This document shows, one piece after another, positions 1-13,567 of a DNA stretch of 64,000 nucleotides. The translations under genes were made by a program, and so were the position numbers. Source of the DNA: Zychaea mexicana (lineage: Eukaryota > Mucoromycota > Mucoromycetes > Mucorales > Lichtheimiaceae); contig NW_026516684.1 of assembly GCF_025766255.1 (NCBI RefSeq), positions 460,356-524,355 of the forward strand, given 5' to 3'. A model generated the notes under the pieces. The model had not been told where the DNA came from and made no database searches. It saw only the letters and a list, made by a program, of their open reading frames with translations. How positions within the stretch are numbered: position 1 is the stretch's first letter; every line of letters starts with the position of its first letter.

Positions 1-2205
1 CCATATCGGTTTTTGTACGTTGAAAAAAAGTACCTAGTAGCAGTAGGCTCCCATACGCATCATCCTCATCATCACCTTACCCTTTCTTTTCTCGATTTGA
101 GCTAGTAGAATAATGATGGTGATCAGGATCCGGTAACCCATTATTTCCGTATCACTGTGAGAGTTGCACCAATCACCGTGATATGTCGGTTAAAAGACGA
201 CGACGACGACGATGATGATGGTCTCTCAACTTTTCAATTTATCGTTATAGATACAATAGTAACACCAGCACAATACCCGGTATACCCCCCCCCTCCCGCT
301 TCTAGTAGCTGCGAGGACGGCGGGGACTGGTCCATACATCTCTTCATCCACTGGACCGGAACACATGGAGCATATCCACGGGTTGCGTATAAGGTACTAG
401 TATAATATAGCAAACTTACCCCGCTAAAAGACGACCCGTGATTCCCAATTCCGTGCCTGAATAGCTTTTACTTTGACTCAGTTTCCATCACCTGGTCTAC
501 TCTCCCACCCTAAAAAACACCGAGATGCAAAATGTATGTACATCTATTACTACGGAGTAATGAAAATGACATGATGAGATTGCCTGCTGCGGTGTATGAT
601 TTGGCGGGAAAAAAAATAGTGAGATGTGTCACATATCACATACTATTACACACATAACACGCATATACCATTGATACTCAAGGATAAAAGTGTCTACAGT
701 ATAATCAAAAATCATTGACAAAATCAACCTCTCAGCATATTCTGGAGAGCCGCATACTTTTCTCGCATAAGCAAGTCGATGTTTAGTGTGATAATGGAGA
801 GAAAAAGAGAAGGGGTAATAAAACCATCATCATCATCACGCACGCTCACGCGTGACTCTTTTTTTTTGGTTTCGTCTCCACAGCAACTTACCATTTTTGT
901 CTTGCGACCCATATACATCACAACAGTGGCAGCAACAGCATCTCATCGGTCTTAAAACAATGCCGTTCCGTTCAAACCCAACCTTTAGAAAGAAAAAGGA
1001 TGTTTTCCCCGATGTCCCGGTCTTTCCTCTCACAGTGAATATTCTTCTTTGGTGGTCCGCAAACCTCTATTCCAAAGATGGAGGATTCTTGGCATATATT
1101 TACATTGGTTACTACCGATGATAATGAAGAAGCCATGATTGTTATATCACCTTGTTTCTTGGCAACAAGCATCTCCATGGTCTGCCAAGAAAGAAAGTCA
1201 CCATAGTAACAACAGTAAGCTCGCACCATGGCAACAAAATTGCGCGCTACAATGGTAAAAGTGGTTGCTATGTATATGGAAATGAAATGATGAAACACAA
1301 TTCTTCATGCATACACAACAACCAAAAGGTCGTGTAATGCAGCGCTATCTAAACTCACCGCCCCCTCCCCCGCTGCCATTCTCCGAACCGTGTGACAAGA
1401 AAGAACAGCCGGGACGATCAAAAGGAAACAAAAAAGAAACGAGGCGATGAAGAACACTAGCTGTAAGACGTTGATCCTCTACGTTTTATTATTCCCCGAG
1501 ACCTTAACCTTTCAAAAGAAAAATTACTCCTTAGTCGGCGGCGGCGGCAGCCGTCGTGAACATTTTTCTTTTTCTCAAAGGGCAAAACATTGTGAAAAAA
1601 AAAGCGCATAATAGTTGCATTTTTAGCAGAAATGTGAAATGATGTTCTTACAAAGCATGATATGCAGCGTTTTTTTTTATTACTGCAAGCTCCTCTCCGC
1701 TCTCTCTATCTTCAAACCTTCATTGTGCCTTTTCCTCTCTGCCGCTCTCCGACAAACACACACACACATACTCTCTCTCTGTTAGAAAGTTGTGTTTTTC
1801 ACCCTCCCCCTCCCCCCCCCACCCCCCGATTCTTGTAACGAGAGATGCCGAGCCTGGTCAGTCCCAAAAAAGGAACCGCCTGTATCTTTCATCATCACGG
1901 AAAAGTTTTTTCATAGGCTAACTCAATTGGGTTCTGTCATACCGTGTACATTGCATATTGGAGACCTGCAGAGTGCCTTTTCATTCCCATGATTATTTTT
2001 TTTCTATTGTATGACAATTCTTTTATGCTGGTCCGCGCGCGTCATCGTTTTATAAAAGAGAGAGAGAGAGTAGGCTTTGCCATTTTCCTTTTTCTTTTGT
2101 GTGTTCTTTATACGTTTTTCCCACTCTACCTCCTTTTTTCCTTCTTTCTTTCTTTCTTTTTCTCTTCATTTGAACTCTTTTCAATATTAAACGAATAACG
2201 AAAAT
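1..2205. other. 5' intergenic region, no gene seen
   Basis: No convincing coding region. The sequence is AT-rich with homopolymer and dinucleotide runs: a GACGAC/GATGAT run near 197-220, CA and CT runs near 1755-1780, GA near 2058-2070, and pyrimidine-rich DNA from 2085 to 2175. The last 120 bases are strongly pyrimidine-rich just before the bHLH start codon, which is a common look for a fungal core promoter or 5' UTR. Open frames here are short, overlap each other in opposite directions and show no domain. Confidence 0.6.
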
Positions 2206-3708
2206 ATGCTAACTGGAGCAGCAGCAGCAGCAGCCGAAGACCCACAAGCAACAACGCCTAGACCTTCTTCACGGCTAGCACATCCCACATCTTATCATAT
2301 ACAACAAATGCGGTTCAAGGACCAGCAGGCAGCTATTGGCTTGGACCCAACACAAATGATGGACAGCCAACACATTTTCTTTGCACAGCATCAGAATCCG
2401 CAAGAAAGCTCGCCAAATTTGTCGGATCTCGACTATTCGGAACTCACCACGACCTCTTCCGTTACTGGCATACCACCACCGGATCTTCAACAACAACAAC
2501 AACACCAGCAAAGATCACCGGTACTCCGCCAACACCACCACCAACAACAGCAGCAGCAGCAGCTTTCGCATACCCAGCATGATCCGCAAGATTATTTGTA
2601 CGACCAGCAACAACAACAACAAGATTCCACTACTTCAAATGATAACAAGCGCTTATCCAATAGTAGTCTTCTGGATGACCCGCACCATCACCATCAGCAC
2701 CACCACCACCATCATCAACAACAACAGCGTTATCAATATAACAATAATCCGGCTGCCGCAAATACAAACATGATGTATTTTGATTCACCCTCGACAAGTT
2801 CAGACTATTATTATAAATCAACACCCTCTTCGTTCGCAGTAAGCGCTCCTGCCAATATTGGATATAGCCACATGCACCATCCATCTTTGGCTGATGACGG
2901 CGCAGCAGTAGCGGCTGCTGCCGTCATGGCTCCAGGAGGAGGAGGAGGAGGACCCGGGAATCGCATCATGGCTGATCAGCCTATCTATGACCATCACCAT
3001 CATCACCACCACCAACAACAGAGTAACAGTAATCGTAACAGTGTTGGTAGTATGCCACAACACCAACAAGATACCGGTGACCACAACACAGAACCATACG
3101 ATGATGACTTTGCAGCTCAAGCAAAGTAAGTTTTGCTTCTTTAGTTTCTTTGTCTGGTAGCACTTACCTCAAAGCTGGGGTGAAGCATCGTTGACAGTAA
3201 AAGTGAGCAGTGTATACTGAAATAAGGATGGCTAATCTCTTTTCAAAATTAGTCTCCAAGCAATTATGGAGAAACGACGGCGCCGTCGAGAATCACATAA
3301 TGCAGGTAAGATTCACATACAGGATAATGTTGGTTTTGCCAATAAAGACAACAACTAAATTAACACACATAATATCTAGTGGAGCGACGCCGACGAGATA
3401 ATATCAATGATCGTATTCAAGAGCTGGGCACGTTACTGCCCGAGTCCCTGACAGCAGAAGAAGGCGGTGTTGCTCGACTCAACAAGGGAACCATCTTGCG
3501 CAAGAGTGTTGAACAGATCAGAATGATGCAGAAAGATTTGCGCGATCACCAGCTGCGTGTCCGCGAGCTGGAGGAGACGCTTAGCCAACTCAATGGGAAT
3601 ATCCATCCGAATGCCACCTCCTCCTCCTCGTCCTCAACATCGCGAAGGACGGCTAGAACTTCTACTCGAATGCAGCACCCTCACCATCCTCAACAACGAC
3701 ATGTCTAG
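2206..3708 (+). CDS. bHLH-zipper transcription factor (MITF/TFE/USF-like)
   Basis: Predicted nuclear E-box-binding transcription factor. Three exons fit in phase: 2206-3125, 3253-3305 and 3380-3708, giving 433 aa; donors are GTAAGT (3126) and GTAAG (3306), acceptors end in TTAG and CTAG. The first ~305 residues are low complexity, with poly-Ala near the N-terminus, several Gln and His runs and a Gly run, as in activation domains. The basic region (about residues 314-332) reads [18 protein letters not shown], carrying the His-Glu-Arg positions that contact CANNTG. It is followed by helix 1 ([16 protein letters not shown]), a loop, helix 2 (about 355-370) and a short zipper-like helix. The bHLH closely resembles animal MITF/TFE and its fungal relatives. 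Intron 2 splits the basic region. The target genes cannot be inferred. The tail after the zipper is Ser/Arg/His-rich. Confidence 0.88.
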
Positions 3709-6700
3709 TTTGCTATTCCTCATCATTCGTTTTTTAATATACATATATATATATAGTCTATTAGTTAAAAAATTCTTCTCGTATGCCTCTTCCTACCCTT
3801 CTCTCTCCCCCCCCCCATCTTTTTTCTTTCCCAGCTGTTTTTTTCCCATACCCCATCTTATATCGAGCCCATGCATTTACCCTTTTCTTTCTTCATGTTC
3901 TGTTGTTAATTAATTGTTTGTTTGTTCCATTTTTCATTCCCGTGAGGAAATGTTTACCGGTATAAGACGCAAACATCCAAACCTCGGAATTACGGCTTTG
4001 TTATTCTCCCCTTTCCGCCGCCGCCCCCCTCAACCCTTCTTCTTGTGTACTTTGACACTTTTCTTCCTATCAACTACTTCTATTCCGTGACTTTGTAAAG
4101 CCTCTTTTTTCTTATTATAGTGTTCTCTGTCTCTCTCTCTCTCTTTTTTTCATTCTCTGTATGTATACTTTATATATATTCCTTTCTCTTCCTCCTATTA
4201 CGTTACAATTTTATATATACATATATCTTACTAAGCTGTAATCTCATATAGCCCGAGAAACATGATGATGGTGTTATATGGAACTTCAAGGGGTAAAAGC
4301 CAGCCGTAACACAAAAGGATTTCTTTGTTGTTGCGCGGTGCTTTGCTTTTCAACATCCGTACACACACACACCCTCCTTGCTTGCATTCAAAAGCTTCAT
4401 ATATATACATTATTCCATAGTAGCATCAATGGGAATGAAATGTAACGCTCATTTGCTATAATCACTAAAACTGAGCATATATATCAACTTTTTACAATGA
4501 GAAATGTCTTTCTTCGGAAGCAAAGTTGTAGTACTGGAGACGGCCTTGACATTGATACCACGAGCACAGGTCGTTCGCTTCCACATAAAAGATGGTTTGC
4601 TTTCAGAGCACGATTATCTGAAATAGACACTTGTCACATTGCCACTATGTGCTGTTTGGTGAATATGTGGCTGCTATCGGGAACGGCCATGATCTGTCAA
4701 TCATACTGTATACAACAAAACGTGGCTATCCTAATCTACTACTGCTGCTGCTGCTCCTGATTGTTAATGCTGCTCAGCTGCTGATAGTGTTATAAGGGTC
4801 ACATTACAGCTACTGTGATAATACAACGATTGAATTCTTTTTTTTAGATGATTAAGCCTGCTATGTATATATCCGTTTGAAAAGCATACCGAACAATGAG
4901 TTTAGCAGAAATCTTCGTTGCAACTATTGTCGCTACTGCCTAAAAGTGAGTATGTAACAACGACTTGAAACTCTGATTCAAAGACAATGTTTCTGTTGTC
5001 AATACGTCAAAAGAACTCAGTTTTGTGTTATATGGTGACAAGGTAAAAAAAAATGAGTTTATTTAATTATGATTGACAGCAACTGATGATACTACTTGGT
5101 TAGAAAGCCCTCGGCACCAATACCGTCACATTCTTTTTTATTTTTGTGCGTGTGCATATATATATATATATATATATATGTGTATCAGCATACATGATCT
5201 AGTGTGTATGTATACTGCTCCCCCACACGCACCCATACTATGTCTGGAAAGATGTTTGTATTTCACCTCACCACACCCAACAAAAGTGTGTTTACTAAGT
5301 ATACAATTTCCCAACCTGTACATGTATACAACAGCAACAGCAAAGATGCAGATTGCCATCGTTTATGTTGCCTAATAGAATTGCTGCAGCAGATCACTCT
5401 AAAATTGATGATCATCGCTATCATCCTGCCAACAACAGTCTCCTTATTGCATATCGCACCTATCTGCGTATATTGTCTGTGTGTTTTACGTTTATCAGCA
5501 AGGAGGGAGTGTTCAAGACCGTTTCACAAGTTGTTTATCTAATAAGCCAAACCAACTACGACCTTTTTTCTAACAATGATGACGAGGCTTTTATTACTGG
5601 ATTTGTCTCTTAATTGCGGTGCCAGTACTAGCTCCCTCCACAGCCCTTTCGATGACCCAAGCCAAACCCAGCTAGCCTGCAGCCCAGTTTCTATCCCATG
5701 ACTTTTTGTTTTTGTAAACACAGAAACTGCGAAATACCACTACTGTCTATTATTACGCTGGTCGCACTATAGTATAGTTTATCAGCTCTATCCAGTCGCT
5801 CCATTTCTGTTGTTGTTGCTTGTGAGTTCTTTTTTTCTCATCGGTCATTTTTTAACAACATCAACAAAAGTCGTAATATTTGTTGTTATTGTTGCATTGT
5901 TTACACTGCTGCTAAATGGTTGTACATAACAGACAGAGATGTTGTACATGTACTTTGCTGCTGAAAAGAGTGCTCTTGGGGAATGGCCCTCTAAAAGTAT
6001 GAGCCTTGGACTATAAAAATGTAAAATGCATGTACACATGCATTGTGGTGCACATAAAGTATGGTATTTGTTTCATAATCAAATTATCCACAAATCGACC
6101 TTTTTAAGCGAGCAAAAAAAAAGTAAGCCATGTTATAAAGATACATTGCAATGTGCTTGTGCAGATGGAGATTTTATCTTCTGTACTAGAACATGGCGGC
6201 CGGCGGCGGGAAACTCGTGTGTCTTGCTATTATTCCTGCATTTTGCATGCGTGCGAAAAATCATGTATTAATGATAAGCATTAATGTGCATTGAGAATGT
6301 TATTCACCCTTATTAGAACACAAATGTGCTCCTCTATCCTTTTGTAAGGCGGGGCGCAGTAGCAGCACGATATGGGCTTAGTTACTTCTTTCACTATTTC
6401 CATTTTTATTGTACGAAAACAGAGTACTGAACATTAGTTCTTTACTGATATCTAAAAAATATTTTTGAGGATTCCATTTAATGTATGATTGCGGTCTAGT
6501 AGACATAACGAAACATCTGCTTTTTTGTACTATGTTAAGGTACTAGGTAGAAATTTGACGCATTAGTGTATGTCACAGTATATACTGCTAAGCGCTCTCA
6601 ACCAAACTGTATCAACGCAAATAATTGTTATGGAGCTTGTGAATCTGACAGCGTTGAATGCATTTTTCACCGGTGTTTCCTCGTAAAAACGAATAATCTA

Positions 6701-8731
6701 TTAATGCTGTGTGTACGTTGCTTCGTTGTCTTTCCAATATTTCATTTCCAAAAGACTTGAAAACTTGCATATTTGTGGAATCAAAATATACGTACTACAT
6801 TGCAAGTACGGTAGATGAGCTACTTCATTGTACTTTTCTTTAATCAAAGAGAAAGTGGGCCAAAAGATAAGTTCAGTGTCACCCATGCGTCGGCGTCTCA
6901 TGCATAAAACAATTATGTACAGCATACTGTCTGCGTCAACGGCAAAGCGTACTATAAACTGTTAGCCTTGATGTCTGTATGTCGACAGCGACGGTTGTAG
7001 ATATACACAATTATTGTTTTCCTGTCTTTATACATTACCCTCACTGGTAAATGCGTGTAAGATGAAAACAGAGATGGCAGGCTAAAAAAATAAATTTCTC
7101 ATAGTATTCCAGTTTTTCTCCCTCTATACCGCTGTCTCATTGTCAACGGTCACCTTTAACAGTTACGCTATTCGACAATATGTTATTTTACTCATTCTCC
7201 TGATAAAGTCTGTAAACATTATGATAATTACATAATAAGGACGGCTACAACATCTACCAGTATCTGTTAGATTTAAAATGACAAGTCTTTCAATTCAAAT
7301 TTGGACAGTTCTGCCATTTCTGTTAAGCAAAAACCTATCGTTTATTTTCTCAGCATAATCCTTCTAGTATGCGTTGCAAATATCATGGCTCTTTTTTGAT
7401 AAACTTTCAGGAATGTGTTAGAGAGCGGAAGAGCTTTCGTGAATATATGTATCTCTGGTAGTAAAGCAATAGAAAGTTATTCAGTAACCATAGCTAAAAT
7501 CCAACAGCTACTGAACTCAAATTGAGATGCTGTGATGAGCTTGGATGCCGATGAAAAACTAGAGATATCTCCTTGGCATTTGCTTTGATTTACTAGCTTT
7601 TGAATCATATAAGGTTGCATGCGACGCGCATGTAAGAATGTAATAAAATCGAGCGATGGTTGAAATAGTATCGTGGAGGATTATATCGAATGTCCGAGTG
7701 TATACGGCTAGGCCGTTGGATTGTCAAGCGTATGAGTTGTCTTGCTTGTTGCGATCGTCTTCTGCCCACGCATCATCACTGTCAGGTCTAAGCAAGCTGA
7801 GATCCGTATCGCCAAGTTTTACGCTTGGGTTCCAAACGTATATCTAGGATCCAGTCGTATTGTTCCTAAGCTTTCTCTCCCGTCGAACACCCATAGGAAA
7901 ACATCACAGGATAAAGCCAACGTCAGGTCGTCGTAGCTGTCTGCTGATCGTTTTGAGAACATCATTAGGAAACATTGTTTAGGAACGAAAATGGTGAAAT
8001 ACTGTTTGATCGTGGGGTCTATTAGCCGGTTTGCCTTTGAGAACACTGGAGTAAGATCATTGCTTCATGTACAGTATGGACACCCGCTATAATTACGAAA
8101 AAGGGTAGTTACATTCTTTTTCGTCGCGATATTCTTTGCTGACACTATCCACCTTACAAATTGGCGAGTTCAGTTTATAGTCAAGTGCATGCCCAAGACC
8201 ACCATGGAACTTTTTACTCTCAAATGAAGCAGTTTCTGTCAAACCATTGCAAATCCTTCAATATATGACGTGAGCCACTGCTACAACTTCTTCCAAGTGA
8301 CCCATTCTTAAACACATCATCAGCTTGACTTCACGAAGAAACACGGTTATTGCTGCCCTTAGATGCTGATGACCACACTGTCTCTCTCATCCGACACATA
8401 GCAAGACGGCACCGGGCTACAATATTCGGCCTATGTACTATTGACAAGCTTCTCACCAAATGGATGCCATACACTGCTAGCTTTTCTTTTCGTCCTTATA
8501 CTTCTAGCACAAGTTGTTTGGGGAAAAAAGGAAGAAAAAGGATGACGTGGAAGGCGAAACTTATTCGCTGTAATAGAAAAGATATGGCTAGTAAAAGAAA
8601 AGTTCATTTTCAGTCGAAAGAAAGCAGAGTATTATGAGGCGGAAAAGAAGAGAAAGGAGAGAAAAAGTTGGAATAGCGTAATAATTATCCAAACTAATAA
8701 GGCGTAGTAAAAAACTGAAAAAGTGTAGTAA

Positions 8732-8766
<35 letters not shown>

Positions 8767-8875
8767 ATAGTAATAATGACGTGTGTATATAAAGAGGCGT
8801 TGGAGGGTTACATATGTATACGTATAGAGAGTAAGGTGATAGATGTATAAGAGAATCGTAGTGCTAGTTATTTAA
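3709..8875. other. Long intergenic region, no supported gene
   Basis: About 5.2 kb between the bHLH gene and the 3' end of the convergent BEM3-like gene. Immediately after the bHLH stop come pyrimidine-rich and TATATA stretches, probably its 3' UTR. Further on are a (TA)n tract (about 5155-5180), scattered CAG/CTG triplets and a TAG/AGT triplet array (8727-8766). The longest frames (for example 5353-5613 and 8350-8637) have no recognisable domain, no intron logic and unremarkable composition. They may be chance frames or decayed sequence. Confidence 0.5.
8727..8766. repeat. (AGT)n trinucleotide microsatellite
   Basis: About thirteen AGT/AAT units in a row, roughly 110 bp beyond the stop codon of the BEM3-like gene. 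It probably lies in or near that gene's 3' UTR. It is a plain microsatellite. Confidence 0.9.
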
Positions 8876-11800
8876 CTATTGAGACAGTCCAGATGGCGGT
8901 GCTTGAGAGGTTGGTTTGGATGGCGGCATGGGCGATAATCCTTTATAAAAATCAAGTTGCTGCGGGTCTGCATCTTCGTCGTCAGACGTAAGCGAGGTGT
9001 CCTGACCTTTCAACAACGCAAGATCATCAACATCGTCGTCGTCTTCATCGAATACGGCGGCTCCTACATTACCTACATGAAGATGCGTTATTTTACCACC
9101 CTGTTAACATTGATAACCCAACACGATGGCTTGTACAGCTTCAACGAGTGTACTCGAAGTAAAATCTTACCATCCATGCATTTTTCCATTGAAACAATAG
9201 CGTTTGGTGCACCATCCAGATAATGAACACTGTTTCGGTTACTGCGTCCAAATTCTTCTCGAAGTCGTAGTGTAGCTTTTCGCTGAATACGGATCGGAGG
9301 AGGTGCCGGTGGCGGCTGTTGTTGTTGCCCTGTCGTAATAGCGGTTTCCTTATTGATGTTGCTGTCTTTTTCATAGTTATTGTAAACGTCATCATTGTCT
9401 TGATCATCACTCTCATCGCTATCATCCTCCAGCATCCGTGGTGCTGCATCCCCGTCTTCAGTTGTCCAGAAAATGTACTCGAACTCGCTTATAAACAGGT
9501 TGAATATGGTTGCTGGAACGCCGAGGGTAGGTGAAAATACAATGCTGACGTTACGCATAGTCATTTTGTTGACATCCGAGTTTCGTACGACGCGGATAAG
9601 ATGGGCAGTAAGCGTTCGCAAAAGTGTATAATTTGCTATCGGCAACAAGGAGACAAGTCGACCCAACTCGTTGACACGATCTTTTCGATCCAGGAAATCT
9701 AAAATATGTATTTGGGTGTGTTGTGTAAGTCGCGTATACATACTGGGATATATCGGAGGATGATATTCTCGAAAGAACAGTCTGTACTTACCAATAACAT
9801 GCATGAAGTCAGATCGGTGTTCGCGAGTAAGCACGGTTGAAGGTAGCTCGCGCAACCACATTTTCAATAATCCGGCAATAGCATGGACATCATAATCTTC
9901 CTTGGATGCCAGGAGATTTACGTCGCCCTCTTGATTGAACTTTTGTTTGAGCTTCTGTATGACCATGTTACTGCCACTGAGACGATACAGTCCTTCCTCC
10001 ATGACAGCATTTTTGGCATCCAAATATTCGATACACCGATAAACAACGGCCGGAAGTTCGTAATTATTCGATACACGCGAGATCCGTACTGCTTCCTCGA
10101 GTGGCACTCCAAACACGACCTTGGATCTGTCAGCGTCTTCCGAGTGGCGTTCGCTTGAATCGTTGGATGAACGTGATAACAGGTTACGGAACCCCGAAGG
10201 GACACTGCTAATGCGAGATTCTGCACCGTAGTTGCCATTCGTAGCTGCTGATGTTGATAATGATGACGATGATGCCAGAGTATCGTTATTACTGCTAAAC
10301 ATCTTTTTGCCCCACATGGTAACACGGTTGGCTTTTTGCTTGACTTTTTTGTCGTTCGTTTGCAACAGTTGTGCTTGTTGTTGTACGTCGTTGTTGTTAT
10401 GTGAGGTACTGAGCAAGTCTTCGCTACTACGAAGCGCACCAGGTGTAGGTGAGAGCATATTGGCTCGTAGACGCACTGGATCCTCGTCACCATCGCCACC
10501 TGCTGAGCTTCGTCGTCGAGGAGGTGTAGCATGCGGTGGAGGCGGAGGTGGTGGCGATGCTGGCGTGTTTGCTCCAAATGTGGGTGTCACGGGCATACTT
10601 GGCATAGACGTTGAGAGAAATGTCGCTGCGGCAGAGCCAGCTGCACTACTACTATCTGTCGAAGCAGAGGGCGTTAAACCAGTGGCCATGATCGGCTGTT
10701 GTTGCTGTAGGTCGTCATCCGCTCCCGAATTTTCGTTATTGCAGGATGCAACTGCTGGGATCTGAACGGATGGCACAAATGTCAGTTTGTCCATATCCGC
10801 ACCATGATCGTTTCTCAAGGTCTTGATAGGTGCAGCTGCAACAGGACGGATTTCACCCTTGGACACTTTGCGCTGCTTTTCGACCCTTTTGATGTTATTG
10901 TTGTTGTTGTTATTGTTGCTGGTGCCAATGCTGCTGCTGCTGTTGTTATTGATCTTTTTGGGGATATTGTTTTGATCCAGTCGAATATTATCGAGCAGAG
11001 CCGCCACCCATTCATCGCGTTCCTCATCCGAGTTTGCGCACAAGATATGTTTTACGGCGCCATTAGGGCCAGATCGCTTTTGTTCCAGAATCAAAAAGGC
11101 GTGGCGATAGACGCCGGTGTCTTGATCATTGCCACTTGTAGGTGCTTGGCGACCCAGTTGGGCATTCGTTAGCTTTATTGCGCCGAGATAACTGCCATCC
11201 TTCTGCAAGATATATGAACAATACGTTCTGTGAATATATATTCGGTGCGTACGACAAGAGCGACAAGAGCGAAAAAAAAAGAAGTGTTGTGATGCGTTGA
11301 ACGATAAAAAAAAGAAAAGCAGAAGGTCTAGAACTTTACCGATTCGTAGTACTCAAGTGCGGCGTCTTTAATTTTAAAGTAGCGAGCTTTCCAGCCACCA
11401 AAATTTTTACCTCTTTTGGTGAGGTAGCCTGCTTTACGACCGGTTCGCTGCATAACAAAAACAATAAGCAGTGTTATATAGAGTGCAGTAATGGATTAAA
11501 TAAAAAGGACGAAGGTTCGAGAGCACACAGACGCGACATACCTGGTAAGTGTCACGCTCAACGACGTTGGTAGTAAGGAATTCGCAAACGTCTGAGATGT
11601 CAGCGTATGGCAAAGATATAATATGCTGCAGATATTGCTCCAGTGCAACCTGCGTGTGTAATCCGTATAATTTAATTCATGCATGCAAAAATAGAAACCA
11701 GAGCTGAAACTGCAAGAAACATCACAAGGCGGTGCTACTGTTTGCGTAGCAAAACTTTACCTTTCGCTGGTCGATTTTGCTGGGTGCTCGGCTGCTGGTC

Positions 11801-13288
11801 GAAAACAACTGCTTATCAGGTAGCTTGCCCACCCTACCTCTGACCTGATTGCCTTGTGCTTTAATCTATTGTTGTTGTTGTTGTTGTTGTTATTGCCATA
11901 ATAGCTCATCAAGGTCAGTAAACGCACGAATGACTAAAGAAGTAATAGTAGTTGCTCACTTTTGTATCCAAAGCAATAAAGTCAGAATAGAATTTTTCGA
12001 CACGCCAAAGTTCTTCACATTCGGCGCCGCCACGTTTGCCAACGGATATGACAAATGATACCAGTTCCCGACCCTTCTCACTAGTCTTGATATTCGATGC
12101 ACTGACTTTAACCATGACACTGCTGATATTCTTGGCCGTCATCAATGATGTCTTTTCGTCTGGTTGTTGCTGCTGCTGCTGCTGTTGTTGTTGTTGTTCT
12201 GCTTCTTCTTCAAAATGGTCGTTAGCCGCGGCAGCTGATGACTTGGTTTCTTCATTGATTTCCAAAGGACCAGCATCGCCCAGAATCATGCTCTCACGCT
12301 TGTTATTGCGCGATGATGAGACTGTCGTTGGAACTACAAGCGCTCCATCCGAAAAAGATGGTGTCTTGAGCGCACGATAATTCATTGCAGCAGGTGGGGA
12401 AGCTGCGCGTATCGATGGATCGTATTCGGATGTATGGCGTGGTACAGGTTCTTGCTGCTGCTGCTGCTGCTGTTGCTGCAGGGCTGCTGTTTTTCTATGC
12501 ACGTCCAAGACAGATGAGGATTTACTTGCAGATGGCACGCCATAATATCCACGTGCTTGCTGCTGCTGTTGTTGTTGTTGTTGTTGCTGTTGTTGATGCA
12601 CTGGCCGATGCTGCTGTTTATGCTGCTGCTTTTTCTGTACTGAAGATTGGTATTGAGCAAACAGGTGCGCGTCCTTTTCGATAATGGCCTGTGGAGATGT
12701 GGGTGTTTGTGGAGGTGGAGGCGTCGATGGCGGCGGGGAAGCAGGCGTAGATGGTCGTCGATCCAGTATAGCTGGTGGAGGAAGGGGCGGTGAAACTCGG
12801 CCACTAGCAGTAGCACCACCACCTTGATATTGCTGCTGCTGCTGCTGATGATGATGATGAAGATGATACTGAGGATGCGGAGGATGATGATGTCTACTCT
12901 CTTCTCCAGACAATGTCGAGGGTGCTGTAAAAGCACCAGTAGCTATTGGAACAATATGTCGATAGGGCGATCGTGGAGGTAACGTAGGCTGCTCACTCTC
13001 GATTATCTCCTTCACTCGTTCGGATGAAATAAGGATCGGCTGTTGCTGTTGCTGCTCTTTACTGTTTTGCAACAGTTTGTGCTCGAGGTGAGTGATTCTG
13101 TCACGAAGCCCATCACGCTCACTTGCAAGAATGGCATTGTCCTTTTGGAGATTATGAATCATGACGCGTTGTTTTTCAATGATTCTCCACAGTTGATCGC
13201 CTTGGGACGGAGGTATATGTTGGCTCGTAGTAGTAGACGTGGTAGGAACGTTGCCATATACTGCCACTTCTTGTTGCTGATGGGTCAT
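8876..13288 (-). CDS. BEM3: BEM3-type PX-PH-RhoGAP protein
   Basis: GTPase-activating protein for Rho-family GTPases (Cdc42 in yeast Bem3), acting at membranes in polarised growth. Seven exons fit in phase on the minus strand: 13288-11960, 11844-11761, 11649-11542, 11447-11340, 11202-9792, 9698-9171 and 9072-8876, giving 1254 aa (yeast Bem3 1128 aa). Order: N-terminal coiled coil (about 30-75); long Gln/Pro/His-rich linker; PX domain (about 395-507, with KLPDKQLF and RAPSKIDQRK); PH domain from about 509 (GYLTKRGKNFGGWKARYF); a second Ser/Gln-rich linker; RhoGAP (about 904-1091) with arginine finger in EEGLYRLSGS (about R950) and the helix KMTMRNVSIVFSPTLG; acidic tail. Intron 5 (93 nt) splits RhoGAP and is a multiple of three, so it reads as a false insertion if missed. 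The last intron's acceptor is ambiguous by 9 nt (9072 or 9063), which keeps the frame. Confidence 0.9.
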
Positions 13289-13536
13289 GCTATTAAATAA
13301 GGATTATATGTAGGTACAGGGATAGGGTAAGAGAGTATGTGTGAGAGAGTGAGCGGAAGGGGGGTTGCCTTGTGCTTATACGTGTGAAAGGAGAGGAAAG
13401 AGAGATTTAGGAAGGCAGATGTCTGATAAAGAAATAAAGAAGGGAAGAAAGAAAGAAAGATAAAACAATCAAAGAGCCTGTTTTCTAATCTACACTCTTT
13501 TCTTTCTTTCTTTCTTTCTCTCTCTCTCTTGAGGTG

Positions 13537-13567
<31 letters not shown>

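Noticed and set aside
5073..5613. Overlapping frames around the (TA)n tract as a gene
   Set aside because: Poly-Tyr/Ile readings of TATATA and Cys/His-rich chance sequence; several frames overlap on both strands with no domain.
9699..9791. An extra 31-residue insertion inside the RhoGAP domain
   Set aside because: It has GTAAGT and TTTTAG borders, is a multiple of three and interrupts HVI/DFLDRKDRVNELG. It is an in-frame intron, not coding sequence.
10232..12684. Plus-strand frames of 91-177 codons opposite the BEM3-like gene (for example 10232-10765, 12036-12380 and 12385-12684)
   Set aside because: They are antisense readings of the Gln, Ser and Pro repeats of the BEM3-like gene (poly-Leu, poly-Cys and poly-Ala runs) and show no domain or splice logic of their own.
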